Source: Candidatus Nomurabacteria bacterium RIFCSPLOWO2_02_FULL_42_17 (lineage in GTDB: Bacteria; Patescibacteriota; Minisyncoccia; Phycocordibacterales; MFVN01). From it: a DNA stretch of 17,931 nucleotides. The notes under the pieces are model-generated. The model saw nothing but the letters and a program-made list of their open reading frames with translations. It was not told where the DNA came from and did not search any database. The stretch is from positions 1-17,931 of the forward strand of contig MFVN01000032.1 in NCBI GenBank assembly GCA_001786095.1, in the 5' to 3' direction. This document shows, piece after piece, positions 6,069 to 11,414 of the stretch (its first letter is position 1; each line of letters opens with the position of its first letter). Both the position numbers and the translations under genes were made by a program.

Positions 6069-6881
6069 TCAATCGGACAATGGCCCTAAATCGAGCATTA
6101 TCTCGACCGGGCAATGGTCGGAACCATAGATTTCGTTCAAAATTTTTACATCCTTGATACGCGGGAGGAGGTTGGGCGTGGCGAAAAAATAATCAATGCG
6201 CCAGCCGACGTTGCGGTCGCGCGCGCGAGTTATTTGGTCCCAATAAGTGTAGGCGCCTGTTTTATTGGGGTAAAAATGGCGAAAAACATCTACCCAGCCC
6301 GCGCGCGCGACCGCGTCCACCCATGCCCGCTCTATCGGCAGAAAACCGGTCGTCTGCCGGTTTTCTTTCGGGCGCGCCAAATCAATTTCTTTATGCGCCG
6401 TATTTATGTCTCCGCAAAAAATTACCTGCCCACGTTTACGCAATCTTTCCACGTATTTAAGAAAAGCATCATAAAATTCAAGTTTATATTTCAACCGCCC
6501 CGGCCGGCCACCTTGGGGAAAATAAACATTGATCAGTGTAAAAGAAGTCAAACTTCGGGGAATTTTTGAAGTTTGACTTCTGAAGCGCGCGGTTATCATG
6601 CGCCCCTCGTCGTCAAAACGCGGAATACCCATGCCATATTCAACTTTTTCCGGCTTAATTTTAGAATAAATCGCCACTCCGCTATATCCTTTTTTAATTT
6701 TACAAGCGGAAAAATACGAAAAATATCCGGCCGGAGAACGAACTTCATCCGACAACTGCTCTGGCTCGGCTTTTGTTTCCTGCAAACATAAAATGTCTGG
6801 CTTGAATTTTAGCACATCCGCCCAGTGCCCGCTTTTATAGGTCGCCCGCAGACCGTTGATGTTCCAACTGATGATTTTCAT
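6069..6881 (-). CDS. xth: Exonuclease III family AP endonuclease with in-frame REP-derived insert
   Basis: This 270-residue enzyme cuts DNA at abasic sites and degrades 3' ends in base excision repair. Family motifs are all present: SWNINGLRA (N7), LQETK (E35), NVYFPQGG, GDINTAH (D158, N160), WRIDYFF (D230) and GSDHCPV (D255, H256). Residues 101-113 (RSQTSKIPRSLTS) lie between two beta strands where I expect a short turn. They are encoded exactly by an inverted REP pair (6543-6581). No catalytic residue is disturbed. It ends in TGA, which supports the standard code. The SAM methyltransferase gene lies 13 bp upstream on the same strand, so the two are probably cotranscribed. Confidence 0.95.
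   Translation of the reverse strand: MKIISWNINGLRATYKSGHWADVLKFKPDILCLQETKAEPEQLSDEVRSPAGYFSYFSACKIKKGYSGVAIYSKIKPEKVEYGMGIPRFDDEGRMITARFRSQTSKIPRSLTSFTLINVYFPQGGRPGRLKYKLEFYDAFLKYVERLRKRGQVIFCGDINTAHKEIDLARPKENRQTTGFLPIERAWVDAVARAGWVDVFRHFYPNKTGAYTYWDQITRARDRNVGWRIDYFFATPNLLPRIKDVKILNEIYGSDHCPVEIMLDLGPLSD
6543..6581. repeat. Inverted pair of family-1 REP cores inside xth
   Basis: AGAAGTCAAACTTC (6543-6556) and its exact reverse complement GAAGTTTGACTTCT (6568-6581) are 11 bp apart. Each contains the AGAAGT-CAA-ACTTC hairpin core of the REPs that flank RAYT 1 about 500 bp away. The total is 39 bp, 13 codons, so the reading frame is kept. Confidence 0.88.
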
Positions 6882-6894
6882 CCTGTTTTTATTT

Positions 6895-7545
6895 TTACTT
6901 ATGTTTCATTAAAACCGAAATATAAGCCACGCTGTCATGGGGAGCAGGCATAAATTCTATTTCTTCTTTAATAATTTCAAAATCTTTCACAAATAATTGG
7001 CGTATCTCCTCAAAATCAAAGAAGTAAAAAGAGGTGTCGTCCGATTCAAAACGATGTTCGGGACTGCCTTTGGGTGATAAGTTGAGAAAAGATCGCGTCT
7101 CTTTTGATAAAACCACCAATAAAAAGTACCCACCGGCGCGCACAACTCGTGCGATTTCGGTTTCGTACGCAATAAAATCCTCCGGCTTAAAATGCTGAAG
7201 TAAACCAAAATCGCAAGCGGCGTCAAAACTATGGTCGGCAAAGGGAATATCCAATCCATCGGCCTCCACAAAACGCACTTGTCCTTCCAGGCTACGATCC
7301 ACAACTTCCTTGTTGGCCTTCTCTACAACACCTTTTAAATAATCAATACCAATAACTTTAAATCCGAGCTTGGCCAGTTCAAAAGCCCAATAACCGCGTC
7401 CCGAACCTATATCTAAAACGGTCGCGCCGGGCTTTAAATTTTGAGTAAGGAGGGTGCCCTTGGCCCGATAGGGCATACGCGTCCAGATATCCGTGCCGGT
7501 TTTATAAGCGCGCTCAAAATATTTTTTTTGTTCTTGATAATCCAT
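6895..7545 (-). CDS. Class I SAM-dependent methyltransferase, substrate unknown
   Basis: This 216-residue Rossmann-fold methyltransferase has motif I VLDIGSGRG (residues 43-51), the acidic ribose-binding residue in VIGIDYL (D68), ADGLDIPFADHSFD (95-108, motifs II/III) and the post-motif region DFGLLQHFKPEDF. It ends in a beta-rich region with FMPAPHDSVAYISVLMK, as in the Methyltransf_11/25 group. The substrate cannot be inferred. It sits 13 bp upstream of xth. TATAAT (complement of 7557-7562) lies only 11 bp before the ATG at 7545, so the mRNA would be nearly leaderless. Confidence 0.9.
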   Translation of the reverse strand: MDYQEQKKYFERAYKTGTDIWTRMPYRAKGTLLTQNLKPGATVLDIGSGRGYWAFELAKLGFKVIGIDYLKGVVEKANKEVVDRSLEGQVRFVEADGLDIPFADHSFDAACDFGLLQHFKPEDFIAYETEIARVVRAGGYFLLVVLSKETRSFLNLSPKGSPEHRFESDDTSFYFFDFEEIRQLFVKDFEIIKEEIEFMPAPHDSVAYISVLMKHK

Positions 7546-7584
7546 AGTTATAGTAAATTATACCAATTTTAGGGGGTTTTGAGG

Positions 7585-7826
7585 AATCCACAGTTGCGCT
7601 TGCGCAAGCATGGCAAAATAAACTACAATAACAGCAGATAAAGTTCATTAAGAAATTATTTTGTCTGCTTCCGGCAAGATTGTTTTCTTTTCCACTTGAA
7701 TGAATATGTTCGCCGAGTCCGGATTAGTAGACACTCCTATATGAATACCCGGTAGGGATGGGTGCCCAAGCGTTGTTGGACTCCCGCCCCCGCCGGGTAT
7801 TTTTTGTTAAACTAATCCACAGTTGC
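7585..7826. repeat. Direct repeat AATCCACAGTTGC bounding the gene-free stretch
   Basis: Identical 13-bp copies lie at 7585-7597 and 7814-7826. The first overlaps TTGCGCTTGCGCAAGC (a palindromic core GCTTGCGCAAGC). The second forms one arm of CACAGTT/AACTGTG just before the next gene's -10. The 216 bp between them hold the candidate RNA. The pair could be a target duplication, a protein site, or chance. Confidence 0.5.
7632..7805 (+). ncRNA. Candidate structured small RNA of unknown class
   Basis: The 329 bp between the methyltransferase and the small membrane protein hold no credible ORF. A possible promoter, TTGCGC (7600-7605), 18 bp, TACAAT (7624-7629), would start transcription near 7636. 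The stretch ends in a long rod: outer stem AATACCCGG/CCGGGTATT (7744-7752 with 7793-7801), inner stem GGGATGGG/CCCGCCCC (7755-7762 with 7783-7790, one mismatch), tip CCAA/TTGG (7766-7769 with 7776-7779), then a run of T (7800-7805). AGCAGA/TCTGCT pair at 7633-7638 and 7664-7669. It does not match SRP, 6S, tmRNA or RNase P sequences that I know. It may just be a terminator. Confidence 0.35.
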
Positions 7827-7828
7827 TG

Positions 7829-7856
7829 TTGTGGTAACTGTGAGGTTTTGTATAAT
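7829..7856 (+). promoter_or_regulatory. Promoter of the small membrane protein at 7875
   Basis: TTGTGG (7829-7834), 16 bp, then a perfect TATAAT (7851-7856). The start site would be near 7863, about 12 nt before the ATG. Confidence 0.6.
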
Positions 7857-7874
7857 TCAAGTAAATTGTTCGTT

Positions 7875-8099
7875 ATGAAAACTTTTTTTAAGTCGTTGTC
7901 AGTAATCTCGGTGGTTAAAGTTTTTAAAGTAATACTTTGGATATTTTGTCCCGTTCCGGTTTCTGCCGCTAGTGCTAGCACCATTGATACAATTAATACT
8001 GTTATTGGACTGGCATTGATAGTGATGGGGCTAGTAATATATAGTTACTTATTATTTTTATTAAAACCAACCGAGAAAGAGAAAAAAATAGGGGACTAG
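7875..8099 (+). CDS. Small membrane protein, unknown function
   Basis: This 74-residue protein has a basic N-terminus and hydrophobic segment ending in PVPVSAASA (residues about 1-33, likely cleaved or a first membrane pass). A second membrane segment follows (about 42-63), then a short charged tail, KPTEKEKKIGD. The frame opens earlier, at 7758, but that part would translate the rod hairpin; the ATG at 7875 sits just past a good promoter. The layout (signal peptide plus one membrane pass) resembles pilin-like or holin-like small proteins of CPR genomes, but no family is recognised. Its stop lies inside a terminator shared with xerD. Confidence 0.7.
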   Translation: MKTFFKSLSVISVVKVFKVILWIFCPVPVSAASASTIDTINTVIGLALIVMGLVIYSYLLFLLKPTEKEKKIGD

Positions 8100-8136
8100 A
8101 TATATTTTGTATATCAAACCCCCTATTTTATTTTTT
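8085..8136. terminator. Bidirectional terminator between the small membrane protein and xerD
   Basis: AAAATAGGGG (8085-8094) pairs perfectly with CCCCTATTTT (8120-8129), with an inner ATATA/TATAT, and is followed by T6 (8131-8136). On the other strand a run of A/T at 8082-8088 does the same. Both converging stop codons (8097-8099 and 8128-8130) lie within it. Confidence 0.85.
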
Positions 8137-9120
8137 CCCCCGCGCGTGAAAAGTCCGATGCACTTCGCGCAACTGGCGGTCGGTGATATGGGTATAAATC
8201 TGGGTGGTGGAAATATTGGAATGGCCGAGAAGCATCTGAACAGCCCGTAAATCAGCGCCGTTCTGGAGCAGGTCAGTGGCAAAACAATGCCTCATCACAT
8301 GAGGCGTAACTTTTTTGGAAATTCCCGCTTTGATAGCGTAATGTTTAACGATTCTTTCGATTGACCGGCGGGCAAGCCCGCCTTCTTTCTTTTTTTCTTT
8401 TTCTTTTTTACTTGCTCTTTTTTCAACCCCGATTTTTACAAAAAGGGCCTCGTCCATATCGGTTCTCTTGGCTAAATATTTTTTAACGGCCTCTTTGGCT
8501 TCATTGGAAAGAAAAACCACCCGTACTTTGCCACCCTTTCCGCGGACCGAAATCTCGTCCGCCGAAAAATCAATGTCCTGAGTAAGTGAACAAAGTTCCG
8601 ACACCCGTAATCCGGTGGAGAAAAGCATACGTAGAATCGCCCGATCGCGCAAGGTTTTTAAAGAGGTCGGACCTCCTCTCGGAGGTCCGACCTCTAAACC
8701 GGGCGCCTCAAGCAGACGATAAAGTTCCTGTTGTGATATTAGATCCAAAGAACGTTCGGGAACTTTGGCTAGGCCCACACGTTCGGCAGAAAGAGTCGTT
8801 ATATTTCGGCGGGCAAGGTATTTAAGAAAAGCTCTAAGAGCAATAAGATAATAATTTTGGGTCTTTTTTTTAAGCGTGGCGCCGGTCGCTCTGTTATTGC
8901 CGGCAGATTGTCGATTTAACATTAGGCGGAACTCGCGCACCAAATCGTCGGTAATTTCTTTTGGATTTTTAATCTGCCCGCCAGCGGGCAGATTTTTGGC
9001 AAACTCCAAAAAGCGCAACAAATAACGGTCGTAATTTTCTATTGTTTTCAAGCTAGAACCGCGTTCCAGCTCCATATATTCCAGAAACTGCCTTTTAAGT
9101 TTTTGAAGTTCGTCAACCAT
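8128..9120 (-). CDS. XerC/XerD-type tyrosine recombinase with three palindrome-encoded segments
   Basis: This 330-residue protein has an N-terminal SAM-like core-binding domain (about 1-105) and the catalytic domain. All active-site residues are present: R172 (TGLRVSEL), K195 (RGKGGK), H274 and R277 (HVMRH), H300 (LGHSN) and nucleophile Y309 (QIYTH). CPR genomes usually carry a single Xer-like enzyme for chromosome dimer resolution; that role is inferred. Three perfect inverted repeats fall in coding DNA: residues 43-50 (NLPAGGQI), 142-153 (LEVGPPRGGPTS) and 247-252. A Lys/Glu-rich insert (residues about 233-246) precedes the third. The inserts lie in loops or the interdomain linker. It is about 30 residues longer than typical Xer proteins. 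Confidence 0.93.
   Translation of the reverse strand: MVDELQKLKRQFLEYMELERGSSLKTIENYDRYLLRFLEFAKNLPAGGQIKNPKEITDDLVREFRLMLNRQSAGNNRATGATLKKKTQNYYLIALRAFLKYLARRNITTLSAERVGLAKVPERSLDLISQQELYRLLEAPGLEVGPPRGGPTSLKTLRDRAILRMLFSTGLRVSELCSLTQDIDFSADEISVRGKGGKVRVVFLSNEAKEAVKKYLAKRTDMDEALFVKIGVEKRASKKEKEKKKEGGLARRSIERIVKHYAIKAGISKKVTPHVMRHCFATDLLQNGADLRAVQMLLGHSNISTTQIYTHITDRQLREVHRTFHARGKK
8367..8382. repeat. Inverted repeat in xerD (third segment)
   Basis: GGCGGGC (8367-8373) and GCCCGCC (8376-8382), loop AA. It encodes part of GGLARR after the Lys/Glu-rich insert. Short enough to be chance. Confidence 0.5.
8662..8695. repeat. 15-bp inverted repeat inserted in xerD
   Basis: AGAGGTCGGACCTCC (8662-8676) is exactly complementary to 8681-8695, loop TCTC. 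It encodes residues 142-153 between the interdomain linker and LRDRAI, where Xer proteins normally have a short link. Each arm is itself partly palindromic (GGTCGGACC). Confidence 0.9.
8971..8994. repeat. 11-bp inverted repeat inserted in xerD
   Basis: AATCTGCCCGC (8971-8981) pairs exactly with 8984-8994 across a 2-bp centre. It encodes NLPAGGQI, residues 43-50, in the N-terminal domain between two helices. Confidence 0.88.
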
Positions 9121-9156
9121 ATATGATGTCGCACAACATAGCCACAGTATACAACA

Positions 9157-9185
9157 TTGCCCAAAATAAGCTTTTGTGATAGTAT
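9157..9185 (+). promoter_or_regulatory. rpsO promoter, leaderless start
   Basis: TTGCCC (9157-9162), 17 bp, then TAGTAT (9180-9185) with an extended -10 TG at 9177-9178. The expected start site (about 9192) coincides with the ATG at 9193. A minus-strand TATACT (complement of 9146-9151) may be the -10 of xerD. Confidence 0.6.
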
Positions 9186-9192
9186 AGTGATT

Positions 9193-9456
9193 ATGTTAGC
9201 CAAAATCAAAAAACAGAAAGTAATCAAAGATTTTCAGAAACACGAAAAAGATACCGGCTCTTCGGAAGTGCAGGTAGCCATGCTTTCTAGACGCATTGAG
9301 GAACTATCCGCCCATCTGAAAAAAAACAAAAAGGATTTCAGCTCGCGCCGAGGACTTTTAAAAATAGTTTCTGATCGGCGCAAACACTTGAAATATCTGG
9401 AGAAAAAAAGTAAAACAAAGTATAATGCGTTAGTTAAGAAACTTAAATTAGATTAA
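9193..9456 (+). CDS. rpsO: Ribosomal protein S15
   Basis: This 87-residue protein binds the central domain of 16S rRNA early in 30S assembly. The signature is intact: DFQKHEKDTGSSEVQVAMLSRRIEELSAHLKKNKKDFSSRRGLLKIVSDRRKHLKYL, with the conserved GSSEVQ, HLKxNKKD and SRRGL elements. The frame is open upstream to 9157, but family homology and the promoter position set the start at ATG 9193. There is essentially no 5' UTR, so the leader-based S15 autoregulation known from other bacteria cannot operate here in that form. The NYN gene follows after 24 bp. pnp, its usual neighbour, is 2 kb further on. Confidence 0.97.
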   Translation: MLAKIKKQKVIKDFQKHEKDTGSSEVQVAMLSRRIEELSAHLKKNKKDFSSRRGLLKIVSDRRKHLKYLEKKSKTKYNALVKKLKLD

Positions 9457-9480
9457 GTATTTTTAAATTAAACATATAAT

Positions 9481-9990
9481 ATGGCAATAATTAAACACAA
9501 AGAACAGCGGGTGGGAGTTTTTATTGATACTCAAAATCTATATCATAGCGCTAAAAATCTTTATAACACGCGCGTAAATTTCGGCGCGGTCTTAAAGGAA
9601 GCCGTGGCCGGGCGCAGGCTTGTGCGGGCGGTGGCTTATGTTATTACAACCGAGAGTCGTGACGAAAAATCATTTTTTGAAGCGTTGGTAAAACTTGGTA
9701 TTGAAACCAAAACTAAAGATTTGCAAATTTTCCCCGGCGGCGCTAAAAAAGCCGACTGGGATGTGGGGCTAGCTATTGATGCCGTTAAGATGGCGGCGCG
9801 TTTGGACGCGGTAGTTATTTGCTCCGGCGACGGAGATTTTGTGCCCCTGTGCGATTATCTTAAAAATACCGTGGGCATACAAGTGGAAATAATGTCTTTT
9901 GGTAAATCCGCCTCGTCGCGCCTTCTGGAAGCCGCCGATGATTTCATAGATCTATCCGAAAATCCCAAAAAGTTTTTAATTAACCACTAA
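9481..9990 (+). CDS. NYN-domain (LabA/DUF88-like) predicted ribonuclease
   Basis: This 169-residue protein is a single NYN domain of the PIN-like nuclease fold. The acidic metal-site residues are all visible: D16 in VGVFIDTQNLYHSA, D94 in KKADWDVGLAIDA, and D117 and D119 in VICSGDGDFVPL. It closes with the VEIMSFG and SSRLLEAADDFIDL elements typical of LabA-like proteins. Families with this fold cut RNA, but no specific target is known. It follows rpsO by 24 bp with no promoter of note, so it is probably cotranscribed with it. A family-2 REP starts 4 bp past its stop. Confidence 0.92.
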   Translation: MAIIKHKEQRVGVFIDTQNLYHSAKNLYNTRVNFGAVLKEAVAGRRLVRAVAYVITTESRDEKSFFEALVKLGIETKTKDLQIFPGGAKKADWDVGLAIDAVKMAARLDAVVICSGDGDFVPLCDYLKNTVGIQVEIMSFGKSASSRLLEAADDFIDLSENPKKFLINH

Positions 9991-9994
9991 TCTA

Positions 9995-10023
9995 ACCACT
10001 TGGGAGTTGAGCTCCCAAGTGGT
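9995..10023. repeat. REP hairpin, family 2, upstream of RAYT 2
   Basis: ACCACTTGGGAG (9995-10006) pairs exactly with 10012-10023, loop TTGAG. The flank GGTATATGATA matches the GGTGTGTGATA after the third copy. This copy alone has TTGAGC across its loop. Confidence 0.92.
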
Positions 10024-10035
10024 ATATGATACACT
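10007..10035 (+). promoter_or_regulatory. Promoter of RAYT 2 with its -35 in the REP loop
   Basis: TTGAGC (10007-10012), 17 bp, then TACACT (10030-10035) with an extended -10 TG at 10027-10028. The start site falls at about 10042, one base before the ATG. Confidence 0.55.
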
Positions 10036-10042
10036 ATACCGT

Positions 10043-10696
10043 ATGCGTAAAACAGTTTTTGCTAAACAAGAATTTTATCATATTTATAATAGGGGTGTGG
10101 ACAAACGAAGTATATTTACAAACTCCAATGATTTGTTTCGTTTTCTCAAAAGTATGAATGATTTTAATGTTCAAGATCCGATTGGTAGTCTTTATGAGAA
10201 TTCTTTTCGACTTGGGAGCCGAGCTCCCAAGTCGGGAAAATTAGTAAATTTTATAGCATATGGCTTAAATCAAAATCATTACCATTTTATTTTAGAACCT
10301 TTGGTGGATAATGGTATACAGAAATTTATGCATAAACTCTCAACAGGATATACAAATTATTTTAACGAAAAATATAAACGTAGTGGATCCTTTTTTCAAG
10401 GAAAATATAAAGCAATACACATAAATTCAAATGAATATCTTTTACATCTTAGTGTTTATATTAATTTAAATTTTAAGATTCATAAAAAATTAAATAAAAA
10501 ATGGATGGAAAAGTTACCTATATCAAGTTTCAGGGAATACATAGAAAAAACAGCAAGACCATTTTGTAAAAAAGAAATTATTTTAGAACAATTTAATAAC
10601 CCTAAAGAATATAAATCTTTTTGCGAATCAACCTTACCTGATATTTTAAAAAGGAAAGAAGTAGAGAAAGAACTGAAAAATATGCTAATTGAATAA
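10043..10696 (+). CDS. REP-associated tyrosine transposase (RAYT), family 2, carrying a REP in its own gene
   Basis: This 217-residue HUH/Y1 transposase has its HUH motif in NQNHYHFIL (residues about 76-84), the candidate nucleophile in GYTNYFNEKY (Y106) and the SGSFFQGKYKA element. The start ATG 10043 (MRKTVFAKQEFYHIYNRG) aligns with RAYT 1; the open frame back to TTG 10007 lies in the REP hairpin. Residues 56-64 (RLGSRAPKS) are encoded by a perfect family-2 REP hairpin, in a loop before NFIAYGLNQNHYH. REPs also flank the gene on both sides. The protein shares layout with RAYT 1, but its REPs differ completely. It is AT-rich compared with rpsO and pnp and has no frameshift. Confidence 0.92.
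   Translation: MRKTVFAKQEFYHIYNRGVDKRSIFTNSNDLFRFLKSMNDFNVQDPIGSLYENSFRLGSRAPKSGKLVNFIAYGLNQNHYHFILEPLVDNGIQKFMHKLSTGYTNYFNEKYKRSGSFFQGKYKAIHINSNEYLLHLSVYINLNFKIHKKLNKKWMEKLPISSFREYIEKTARPFCKKEIILEQFNNPKEYKSFCESTLPDILKRKEVEKELKNMLIE
10208..10234. repeat. REP hairpin, family 2, inside the RAYT 2 gene
   Basis: CGACTTGGGAGC (10208-10219) pairs exactly with 10223-10234, loop CGA. The core ACTTGGGAGC/GCTCCCAAGT is identical to the flanking copies, while the outer base pairs are changed in a compensated way (CG...CG instead of CC...GG). 27 bp, nine codons. Confidence 0.92.
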
Positions 10697-10703
10697 CATC
10701 CAG

Positions 10704-10730
10704 CCACTTGGGAGCTCGGCTCCCAAGTGG
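10704..10730. repeat. REP hairpin, family 2, downstream of RAYT 2
   Basis: CCACTTGGGAGC (10704-10715) pairs exactly with 10719-10730, loop TCG. It is in the same orientation as the upstream copy, with matching flanks on both sides. Confidence 0.92.
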
Positions 10731-10742
10731 TGTGTGATAAAT

Positions 10743-10769
10743 AAAAAAGCCTCGAGCATTTGCTGAGGC
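10743..10769 (-). terminator. Terminator of the lipoprotein pseudogene
   Basis: On the minus strand GCCTC-AGC-AAAT-GCT-(C)-GAGGC (10749-10769, one bulge) is followed by T6 (complement of 10743-10748). It lies 36 bp past the stop at 10805. Confidence 0.75.
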
Positions 10770-10804
10770 CCTTTGGGGGGTTATTTTTGTTAATTTTGAT
10801 TTTC

Positions 10805-11205
10805 TTAATCAAAACTATACAATCGATAAGAAAAAATTGCGTTCTCTAAAAGTGTTCTGTTTTCTTTGTTAATTGGTGGCCACTTCATACTGTTTTGGTA
10901 ACAAAAATACTTTCTCCCAACTTTAATGGAGTCTGTTTCATTAAAGAAAAATTCTGTTACATTTATGCCTTTTATTGAATTCGAATCGAGATATTCCACA
11001 CAGTATACATTTACTATAAAGAATGTGGCTCCTGACTTACAAAACTTAGAAAGTTTGGACTTATCTTCAACATTTTCCCTACTGACTGAGTGCCGACCTT
11101 GAGCAATATTAATTTTAGCTTATCCCGTGGATCTTCTGAAGAACATCCCTGAAAATAAACCCAGCTAAAATAAAGTAATAAAGTTACAAAATTAATTTTT
11201 TCCAT
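10805..11205 (-). pseudogene. Small lipoprotein gene split by a frameshift
   Basis: Frame 1 starts at ATG 11205 with a lipoprotein signal (Lys, hydrophobic stretch, then FQGC with C21 as the lipid-bearing residue) and continues to a stop at 11014. Another frame is open from about 11119 to the stop at 10805 and reads naturally: INIAQGRHSVSRENVEDKSK, then SGATFFIVNVYCVEYLDSNS, and on to a Lys/Asn-rich end. Its only early start would be a GTG at 10999 with no signal peptide. Joining them by a -1 shift near 11113-11119 (CTAAAATTAAT) gives about 133 residues. It is either a decayed gene, a sequencing indel, or programmed slippage. The region is AT-rich, unlike pnp and rpsO, and may be acquired DNA. 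No family is recognised. Confidence 0.55.
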
Positions 11206-11277
11206 AGAGAATATTTTTAAAAGTTAAAGGGCAAAATCACCTAATGCGTATCATACCATTCCTATTTATTCTATCAA

Positions 11278-11306
11278 TTCCCAATTTAATCGGTGCGTGC
11301 TATACT
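11278..11306 (+). promoter_or_regulatory. pnp promoter
   Basis: TTCCCA (11278-11283), 17 bp, then TATACT (11301-11306) with an extended -10 TG at 11298-11299. The start site near 11313 gives a 5' leader of about 100 nt. Confidence 0.6.
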
Positions 11307-11312
11307 GGCAAC

Positions 11313-11414
11313 GGTCATTTTATAAGTTAAATAACGGTTAGCCGCCGGACAGATAGGGTTGTACCCCAACCGCGCTCGGTACAAAACTAAAGTCTGGAGG
11401 TTAACTAAAACAAA
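11313..11414 (+). promoter_or_regulatory. Structured pnp leader with mutually exclusive hairpins
   Basis: Stem A pairs TTGTACC (11359-11365) with GGTACAA (11378-11384). Stem B pairs GGTTG (11357-11361) with CAACC (11367-11371) and shares bases with A. An outer stem pairs CCGGAC (11345-11350) with GTCTGG (11392-11397), covering the first bases of GGAGG (11396-11400), the one clear Shine-Dalgarno in the window, 14 bp before the ATG. PNPase is autoregulated through its leader in other bacteria; regulation here is inferred. Confidence 0.45.

Noticed and set aside
6341..6365. 9-bp inverted repeat in xth (GAAAACCGG/CCGGTTTTC)
   Set aside because: It lies in the conserved PKENxxxxGFLPxERAW segment at normal length; no insert.
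7668..7680. SRP RNA (GCCGGAAGCAG on the minus strand)
   Set aside because: The conserved CCGGAAGGAAGCAGCC core is incomplete and no pairing partner strand is present.
7744..7801. Possible degenerate class II tRNA (GGTGCCCAAGCG resembles a Ser/Leu D-arm)
   Set aside because: No anticodon arm, no TTCRA T-loop and no matching acceptor; the rod hairpin with T-run explains it better.
11345..11400. preQ1-type riboswitch before pnp (A-rich ACAAAACTAA before a Shine-Dalgarno)
   Set aside because: The loop and pseudoknot bases do not fit and pnp is not a queuosine gene.
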